From DASVWH01 sp036389715 (GTDB lineage: Bacteria; Acidobacteriota; Blastocatellia; Pyrinomonadales; Pyrinomonadaceae), in assembly GCA_036389715.1 (NCBI GenBank), contig DASVWH010000057.1, positions 1 through 9,781 on the forward strand: a stretch of DNA of 9,781 nt, read 5' to 3'. Positions 5,494 to 9,781 of the stretch are shown piece by piece (position 1 is the stretch's first letter; each line of letters starts with the position of its first letter). The notes beneath the pieces are model-generated. The model worked only from the letters and a program-made list of their open reading frames with translations. It was not told the DNA's origin and searched no databases. The position numbers were made by a program, and so were the translations under genes.

Positions 5494-6744
5494 ATGAAAC
5501 AGAGAAACCTGAAGCTCTTCGCGCTGGCCCTCTTTACGCTGGCCGCAGCGTTGACCTTTATCAGCAGCGGCCATGCAGGCGGCCCGCAGCCTGCGCCCGG
5601 CCCTTTTCACGCGGAGGCTTCCGGCGTCGCCTTTGAGATGTTCGAGACGGCGCGCCTTGAGCTGCTCCTGCCGGGCGAGCCTGGCCCGCAAGGCGCGCAG
5701 GGCGAGAGGACCGTCGAGCAAACGCGCAAGAATATTCAGGTGCTCAAGGGGCTGCCCGATTCGCAGTTGTTCACCGTGATGAACTTCATCGGCAGCTCGC
5801 TCGGCGTCAACTGCGCTTTCTGTCACGTCAACTCGGGCGGCGATAAGTGGGAGTGGGAGAAGGACGATAAGCCCGAGAAGGTGATCGCGCGCAAGATGAT
5901 TCAGATGCAGTTCGACATCAATAAGGGCAATAGAGACATCTTCGGCCGGACGGGCGCGGTCTCCTGCTACACCTGTCACAGGGGCCAGACCATGCCCGCG
6001 CTGATGCCTGCGTTGCCGCTGGCGCATCCGGGCGGCGCTGGCGGCGCGGCTGCACCGGGCGCGAAAGGCGCTGCGGCAGAGGCGCTGCCAAGCGTGGACC
6101 AGGTGCTCGACAGGTACGTGCAGGCGCTCGGCGGGAGGGCCGCGCTTGAGCGGTCGAAGACGCGCGTTATGAAGGGCTCGCAAACGACCGCTGACGGAAC
6201 GAGCATGCCTTTGGAGTTCTACATGGCCGCTCCGAACAAAGTCGCCTCCGTTTTGACGACGAAGGCAGGGCCGGTCATGTCGGGCTTTAACGGGACGACC
6301 GCCTGGGTCAAGAACCAGCGCGGGCAGCGCGAATTGAGCGGCGCGCAGCTGGCCCAGGTCAGGCGCTCCGCCGATTTCTACGGAGACCTTCATCTCAAGG
6401 ACATCTATCCCGGCCTGACCTTTGCGGGCAGGGAGAAGCTCGGCGACCGCGAGGTCTATGTGCTCTCGTCACAGGTGGCCGACAACAGGACCGAGAAGCT
6501 CTACTTCGATACTCAGACCGGGCTCCTGGTGCGTATCCTGGCCGTGACGCAGACGATGCTCAGCCCCATCCCGGAGCAGACGGACTTTGACGACTACCGC
6601 GATGTGGACGGCGTTAAGTTTCCGTTCACCGTCCGCCAGTCATTCATTGATGCGCGCAACGGCTGGACGCGCAAGTACATGGAAGTCAAGCAGAACGTGC
6701 CGATAGACGAAGCGAAATTCAATGCTCCGCCGGCGGCAAAGTAG
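5494..6744 (+). CDS. Exported diheme cytochrome c, reaction-centre cytochrome subunit-like, with LolA-like C-terminal domain
   Basis: A 416-residue periplasmic protein. The signal peptide covers 1-28 (GHA|G). Residues 72-170 resemble half of the four-heme cytochrome subunit of photosynthetic reaction centres (PufC-like, CytoC_RC family), with two heme sites CAFCH (107-111) and CYTCHRG (158-164). M96 in VMNFIGSSLGVNCAFCH is the likely axial ligand of heme 1, and M135 or M138 in MIQMQFDIN of heme 2. A Gly/Ala/Pro linker (165-197) leads to residues 200-416, a beta-rich domain that recalls LolA/lipoprotein-sorting folds (VDQVLDRYVQALGG opening, LYFDTQTGLLVRI, then FDDYRDVDGVKFPF). Such proteins are common in non-phototrophic Acidobacteriota and are presumed electron carriers. 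No reaction-centre gene is nearby. The ATG at 5494 has GGAG at 5484-5487; TTG 5461 and ATG 5464 lack one. Confidence 0.92.
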   Translation: MKQRNLKLFALALFTLAAALTFISSGHAGGPQPAPGPFHAEASGVAFEMFETARLELLLPGEPGPQGAQGERTVEQTRKNIQVLKGLPDSQLFTVMNFIGSSLGVNCAFCHVNSGGDKWEWEKDDKPEKVIARKMIQMQFDINKGNRDIFGRTGAVSCYTCHRGQTMPALMPALPLAHPGGAGGAAAPGAKGAAAEALPSVDQVLDRYVQALGGRAALERSKTRVMKGSQTTADGTSMPLEFYMAAPNKVASVLTTKAGPVMSGFNGTTAWVKNQRGQRELSGAQLAQVRRSADFYGDLHLKDIYPGLTFAGREKLGDREVYVLSSQVADNRTEKLYFDTQTGLLVRILAVTQTMLSPIPEQTDFDDYRDVDGVKFPFTVRQSFIDARNGWTRKYMEVKQNVPIDEAKFNAPPAAK

Positions 6745-6752
6745 GGCAGAGG

Positions 6753-6813
6753 TGAAAGGCGCGAGCCGAGGAGACGGATGAGGCTCACCCGTCTCTTCGG
6801 CTCGCGCCTTTCA
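6753..6813 (+). terminator. 25-bp near-perfect hairpin after the cytochrome gene
   Basis: The arms 6753-6777 and 6789-6813 are complementary over 25 bp with a single G-U pair (6770/6796) and an 11-nt loop. It starts 8 nt after the cytochrome stop. The arm end CCTTTCA supplies only a short pyrimidine run and there is no proper T-tract, so it may stop transcription weakly or protect the 3' end of the mRNA. Because it is symmetric it could act in both directions. Confidence 0.65.
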
Positions 6814-7051
6814 GGTTCGCTTCGGGTAGCTTCTTCTGATTGCCTTTTTCCTTTCGCTCGTGTAGCATGTCCGCCATTCCTTGCAGGAACTCCAATACGG
6901 GTAAATTGAAGCATCTCTCCCTCGGTTGGCCGCAGCCTGCGAGAGCTTGTAGCCGATTTCGCGCCTGTCCAGACGCGCTCGCGCGGCGTGCGCGTGGCCG
7001 GAGATCAGGCATTATCATCCCCTCTTAATTTGGTGGAGGTTAAAAATCACA
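6814..7051. other. Intergenic region upstream of the Hfq-like gene
   Basis: With the hairpin before it, the gene-free stretch is 307 nt (6745-7051). I see no RNA gene in it. CATTAT (7010-7015) is a possible -10 for the Hfq-like gene but no matching -35 is present. A 77-codon minus-strand frame (6785-7018) has AGAGGGG before its second ATG, but it ends inside the hairpin loop and shows no domain, so it is not called. Confidence 0.45.
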
Positions 7052-7477
7052 GTGAACCGCAAATTGATACGAACCACGCTGGCCGAAGTCAAAGGAAAAG
7101 GCCGAGACGTAGTCGCGCCGCAGAAAGAGCAGCGCACCAACGGCAGCGCTCCGCGCCCTGGCGGCGGCGGTGGCGGCAGCAACGATTCGGGCGGCCATGC
7201 CCAGCCGCGCGCCCCGCAGCAGTCGTCTCCCGTCCAGGTGCGCAAGCGCGTCCCGCCTCCCATCGAAACGAACGCGGAAATCTTCTATTACAAGAAACAG
7301 ATTGACGCGCACACGCCGATGGTCATCGTCCTCCTCGACGGAGAAGAGATCGAGGGCACAATCGAGTGGTATGACAAGGGCGCGCTGAAGGTCAATCGCA
7401 AGTCCGCGCCGAATCTTCTCCTGCTCAAACACAACATCAAGTACATGTATAAGGTGGACGAGCGCGAGTCCGAATAG
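7052..7477 (+). CDS. Hfq-like (Sm-fold) RNA-binding protein with long N-terminal extension
   Basis: A 141-residue protein; the typical core Hfq is about 70-100 residues. Residues 1-70 are basic and low-complexity: GKGRDVVAPQKEQR, a Gly run at 37-42, and a Pro/Gln-rich stretch ending at RVPPP. Residues 73-134 match the Hfq/Sm pattern: a helix with EIFYYKKQ, then Sm1 strands PMVIVLLDGEEIEGTIEWYD (compare VSIYLVNGIKLQGQIESFD of E. coli) and Sm2 LLLLKHNIKYMYK. K126 and H127 align with the KH of the YKH motif. The proximal-face Gln (Q8 in E. coli) is not conserved. It probably forms a ring that binds RNA; the basic tail may add RNA contacts (inference). The start is GTG, with GTGGAGGT at 7033-7040 and 11-nt spacing; no other in-frame ATG precedes the Sm domain. 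pdxA begins 73 nt later. Confidence 0.8.
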   Translation: MNRKLIRTTLAEVKGKGRDVVAPQKEQRTNGSAPRPGGGGGGSNDSGGHAQPRAPQQSSPVQVRKRVPPPIETNAEIFYYKKQIDAHTPMVIVLLDGEEIEGTIEWYDKGALKVNRKSAPNLLLLKHNIKYMYKVDERESE

Positions 7478-7550
7478 GCGCTCCTCGGTTTGACGGTCAG
7501 GGGCGAGCCTACCGCACATTCGCGCCCCCCTCACACGTCACGATCAAGCT

Positions 7551-8615
7551 ATGAGAGAGCTGTCGCATAACTCATCCCAGGCGATGCGCCAGAAGCAGCG
7601 GCTGCCGCGCATCGGCATCACGATGGGAGACCCGGCCGGAATCGGGCCGGAGGTCGTCCTCAAGGCCGTTGCCGAGGAAGAGGTGCGCAAGGTCTGCCTG
7701 CCCGTCATCATCGGCGACGCGCAGTTGCTGGCGCACACGGCGCGGACTCTCGATTTGCAGTGCGGCTACGACATCGTCAGGCGCGGCGAGCAGCTCCCGG
7801 ACAGCTTCACCGACCCCGTCATCTTTCACCTGGACAACATCGCTGGCCACGTCGAGCCGGGCATCGAGTCCGGCACGGCGGGCAAGGCCGCCGCCGGTTA
7901 CATCGAGGCGGCGGTCGAGCTCTGCGCCGCCGGGTCGATAGAGGCGATTGCGACCGCCCCGATCAACAAGCGTGCGCTCTTCCTCGGCGGCTACAGTTTC
8001 GCGGGCCACACGGAATTCCTGGCCCACCTGACCGGCACGGAAGAGTATGCGATGGCCTTTGTCGCGGCCAACCTGCGCATCGTCCTGCTCTCGACACACG
8101 TCCCGCTGGCGGAAGCCATCAGGATGGTCGAGCGAGAGCGCATCATCGCCGTCACCCGGCTGGCCCACCGCGAGCTGCGGCGCTGGGGCATAGAGCGGCC
8201 GCGCATCGCGGTTGCGGCGCTCAACCCGCACGGCGCGGAAGGCGGGCTCTTCGGCGTCGAAGAGGCTTCGGAGATTGCCCCTGCGGTCGAAGCCTGCCAC
8301 GGCAGAGACGGGATGGACGTGCGCGGCCCTTATTCGGCGGACACGGTTTTCCTGCGGGCTTCGCGCGGTGAGTTCGATGCGGTCATTGCGTGTTATCATG
8401 ACCAGGCGATGATCCCCGTCAAGTGCCTCTCGTTCGGCGAGGCGGTCAACGTCACACTCGGTCTGCCCTTTATCCGCACCTCGGTGGACCACGGCACGGC
8501 CTTCGACATCGCAGGCAAGGGGCTGGCGGAACATTCAAGCATGGTGGCCGCCGTCGCGCTGGCCGCCCGATTAGCCGGATACACGGACGAAGCGAATCGC
8601 GCCGTCGAGGCTTGA
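7551..8615 (+). CDS. pdxA: 4-hydroxythreonine-4-phosphate dehydrogenase (PdxA)
   Basis: The enzyme oxidises 4-phosphohydroxy-L-threonine with NAD(P)+ in the DXP-dependent route to pyridoxal phosphate; it is cytoplasmic and dimeric. At 354 residues it is slightly longer than E. coli PdxA (329), mostly from extra N-terminal residues. Family signatures are clear: GITMGDPAGIGPEV (22-35), TAPINK (135-140), GHTEFLAHLTG (152-162) with substrate-binding H153, and the three metal-ligand His, H183 in STHVPL, H227 in NPHGAEGG and H283 in YHDQAMIPVK. The C-terminal VNVTLGLPFIRTSVDHGTAFDIAGKG is intact, so the enzyme should be active. ATG 7551 has no ribosome site; ATG 7584 (MRQKQRLPRIG) is a shorter alternative with an AGG too close to it. 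A response regulator follows after 13 nt. Confidence 0.97.
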   Translation: MRELSHNSSQAMRQKQRLPRIGITMGDPAGIGPEVVLKAVAEEEVRKVCLPVIIGDAQLLAHTARTLDLQCGYDIVRRGEQLPDSFTDPVIFHLDNIAGHVEPGIESGTAGKAAAGYIEAAVELCAAGSIEAIATAPINKRALFLGGYSFAGHTEFLAHLTGTEEYAMAFVAANLRIVLLSTHVPLAEAIRMVERERIIAVTRLAHRELRRWGIERPRIAVAALNPHGAEGGLFGVEEASEIAPAVEACHGRDGMDVRGPYSADTVFLRASRGEFDAVIACYHDQAMIPVKCLSFGEAVNVTLGLPFIRTSVDHGTAFDIAGKGLAEHSSMVAAVALAARLAGYTDEANRAVEA

Positions 8616-8616
8616 G

Positions 8617-8622
8617 AAGGAG
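8617..8622 (+). promoter_or_regulatory. Ribosome binding site for the TTG start at 8629
   Basis: AAGGAG directly follows the pdxA stop codon and lies 6 nt before the TTG, an ideal spacing. It is what identifies the non-ATG start and suggests translation coupled to pdxA. Confidence 0.75.
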
Positions 8623-8628
8623 TGAGAA

Positions 8629-9036
8629 TTGAAGCCCGCAACGCAAAATCCTCAAGACACACGTCGCATCCTCGTCGCCGACGATGACCCGGCGATCCTG
8701 CGATTGGTGGCTGCTATTGTCGAGAAGGAAGGCTACACCGTTGTGCCCGCGCGCGACGGGCGCGAGGCCTACAAGATTCTCCAATCGGACTCCAACTTCA
8801 TCGCGGGCATCTTCGATGTCGTGATGCCGCACATCCAGGGGCCCGAGCTGGTGCGCTACATGAAGACGGAGAAGCGCCTGATGAAGATTCCCGTGATGAT
8901 GATGACGGCCGAGCAGAACCCGAAGCTCTCTTCCGACAGCTTCGCCGCCGGGGCCGTCGTCTTTCTGCCGAAGCCCTTCACCACGGCCCAGCTCCAGATG
9001 ATGCTCCGAATGCTGATCGCCAAGGCCGGTTCGTAG
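8629..9036 (+). CDS. Stand-alone response regulator receiver protein (CheY-like)
   Basis: A 135-residue single-domain receiver for phosphotransfer from an unidentified histidine kinase. The domain runs from residue 12 to about 131. Acidic pocket D18/D19 lies in ILVADDDP, phospho-acceptor D63 in IFDVVMPHIQG, the switch Thr is T93 in MMMTAEQ, and the conserved Lys is K115 in FLPKPF. No DNA-binding or enzymatic output domain follows, so it must signal through protein contacts or a phosphorelay. The N-terminal 11 residues are polar. The start is TTG, chosen for the AAGGAG 6 nt upstream; there is no in-frame ATG before the domain. The 13-nt distance to pdxA indicates one transcript, but a functional link to vitamin B6 synthesis is not evident. 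No kinase gene is in the window. Confidence 0.93.
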   Translation: MKPATQNPQDTRRILVADDDPAILRLVAAIVEKEGYTVVPARDGREAYKILQSDSNFIAGIFDVVMPHIQGPELVRYMKTEKRLMKIPVMMMTAEQNPKLSSDSFAAGAVVFLPKPFTTAQLQMMLRMLIAKAGS

Positions 9037-9060
9037 GGCCGTCGTCGCCTCTCACCGGCC
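9024..9060 (+). repeat. Inverted repeat spanning the response-regulator stop codon
   Basis: GGCCGGT (9024-9030) is complementary to ACCGGCC (9054-9060) with a 23-nt loop that contains the TAG at 9034-9036. There is no T-run, so termination is doubtful; it could be chance. Confidence 0.25.
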
Positions 9061-9123
9061 GTAGCAGGGATGCCGGAGGCTGCTTTCAGCTATTTCTCAA
9101 AACTCTAATTCGAGGAACTGACC

Positions 9124-9711
9124 ATGAGACGCTGCTCGCGCATTGGCCTGGCCGTTGTTGCTCTTCTCGTCTGCGCCGTCATGCTGGCAGAGGCGGCCAG
9201 CGACCTCAATCCGAAGGAAGCGCGCAAGCTGATCGCCAACCTGGCGGGCATCAAGCTGCCTTCGGACGCAGTCCGCGTCAGGGAAATCACGCCGCTCGGC
9301 TCCTCTGCGGTCGTCGTCGCACAGGTCGAGACGGCCTTCCGCTTCGTCAAGGGCGACGATAATAAGTGGCGCGTCGCCGAAATCAGGACGGGCGATAATC
9401 GCTGGGAGGACGTGGAGCTGCTGGTGCGCGCCGTCAACCTGGAAAAGGCCGAACGCGCGCGGGCAGAGCTTGAGACGCTGGCGACGGCCCTGGAATCCTT
9501 CAGGCGCGAGCGCGGATTTTACGTCGCCGCCAAGACCGAAGCCGTCCTCGTAGACCACCTTAACCCGCGCTATCTGCCGCGCGCGATTCGCGTAGACCCC
9601 TGGCATCAACCCTACCTCTACGAAGGCACGTCCGGCTCCTACACTCTGCGCTCGGCTGGCCCGGACGGAAAAGAGAATACGGCCGACGATATAGTCTTCA
9701 AGCAGGGATGA
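9124..9711 (+). CDS. Exported protein with GspG-like C-terminal domain
   Basis: A 195-residue protein with a Sec signal peptide at 1-25 (basic MRRCSR, hydrophobic core, AEA or EAA cleavage region). Residues 26-108 form a domain I do not recognise, with strands such as AVVVAQVETAFRFVKG and WRVAEIRTG. Residues 109-195 resemble the globular part of type II secretion major pseudopilin GspG: an RARAELETLATALESFRRERGFYV helix, then RVDPWHQPYLYEG and the terminal SAGPDGKENTADDIVF, which corresponds to the calcium-binding loop (D181, D188, D189). The prepilin leader and its methylated Phe (GFTLxE) are absent, so it should not enter a pseudopilus by the usual route. ATG 9124 is supported by GAGGA at 9112-9116. 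It follows the response regulator by 87 nt and may be a separate unit. No other secretion gene is visible. Confidence 0.85.
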   Translation: MRRCSRIGLAVVALLVCAVMLAEAASDLNPKEARKLIANLAGIKLPSDAVRVREITPLGSSAVVVAQVETAFRFVKGDDNKWRVAEIRTGDNRWEDVELLVRAVNLEKAERARAELETLATALESFRRERGFYVAAKTEAVLVDHLNPRYLPRAIRVDPWHQPYLYEGTSGSYTLRSAGPDGKENTADDIVFKQG

Positions 9712-9781
9712 AAGAATGTAATCCTCTAGTCATTGATGCATTTAGTCATTTAACAATTCAAGCGCTAGCTCGATGAATCAA
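9712..9781. other. AT-richer right-hand end of window
   Basis: Seventy nt with no gene start visible. TAGTCATT occurs twice (9727-9734 and 9743-9750), 16 nt apart. The AT content is clearly higher than in the flanking coding DNA, as expected for a promoter region of a gene beyond the window. Confidence 0.35.

Noticed and set aside
5419..6393. 324-codon minus-strand frame opposite the cytochrome gene
   Set aside because: Shadow frame; the plus strand has two heme motifs and a signal peptide.
5494..6744. Evidence for a phototrophic gene cluster because of the reaction-centre-type cytochrome
   Set aside because: Only a diheme version is present with an extra domain, and no reaction-centre or pigment gene is in the window; such proteins occur in non-phototrophic Acidobacteriota.
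6785..7018. 77-codon minus-strand frame with AGAGGGG before its second ATG
   Set aside because: Ends inside the long hairpin's loop, shows no recognisable domain, and no minus-strand promoter was seen; the purine run could be chance.
7490..7518. TTGACG at 7490-7495 as a promoter for pdxA
   Set aside because: No acceptable -10 at 16-18 nt spacing.
7572..8534. 320-codon minus-strand frame opposite pdxA
   Set aside because: Shadow of a fully recognisable PdxA on the plus strand.

Overview
The window is GC-rich and densely coding. It looks like chromosome of a member of the Acidobacteriota, probably class Blastocatellia. That placement is an inference from protein content: a secreted diheme protein related to the photosynthetic reaction-centre cytochrome c subunit and carrying an extra C-terminal domain, an N-terminally extended Hfq-like protein, and many exported proteins. 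No rRNA, tRNA, CRISPR array, transposase or phage gene was seen.

Layout. Positions 1-98 hold the last codons of an unidentified gene. A small MM0924-like protein (202-435) follows and converges on an exported NlpC/P60-type cysteine peptidase (529-1167, minus strand), with a clear hairpin terminator between them. The peptidase has a good sigma70-type promoter (-35/-10 with 17-nt spacing) at 1255-1283. Next is an unrecognised 472-residue protein (1521-2939) whose C-terminal third looks like a PD-(D/E)XK nuclease fold lacking the catalytic residues. A membrane-anchored SIMPL-domain protein (3215-3952) is closed by a textbook terminator at 3990-4030. A probable two-gene unit comes next: a secreted lytic-transglycosylase-like protein (4217-5464) and, 29 nt later, the diheme cytochrome c (5494-6744). 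A 25-bp hairpin ends this unit. The last block contains an Hfq-like RNA-binding protein (7052-7477), PdxA of vitamin B6 synthesis (7551-8615), a stand-alone response-regulator receiver starting at TTG 13 nt after pdxA (8629-9036), and an exported protein with a C-terminal domain resembling the pseudopilin GspG (9124-9711).

How the genes relate. I see no single pathway linking the window. Three themes recur: the cell envelope (NlpC/P60 peptidase, SIMPL protein, transglycosylase, cytochrome, GspG-like protein), small Sm-like barrels (MM0924-like by inference, Hfq-like more firmly), and one metabolic gene with a signalling receiver behind it. The features most worth follow-up are the cytochrome/LolA-like fusion, the apparently dead nuclease-like protein, the Gly/Pro-rich extension on the Hfq-like protein, and the pseudopilin-like domain on a protein that is not a pilin. 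I did not find a convincing undescribed multi-gene system.
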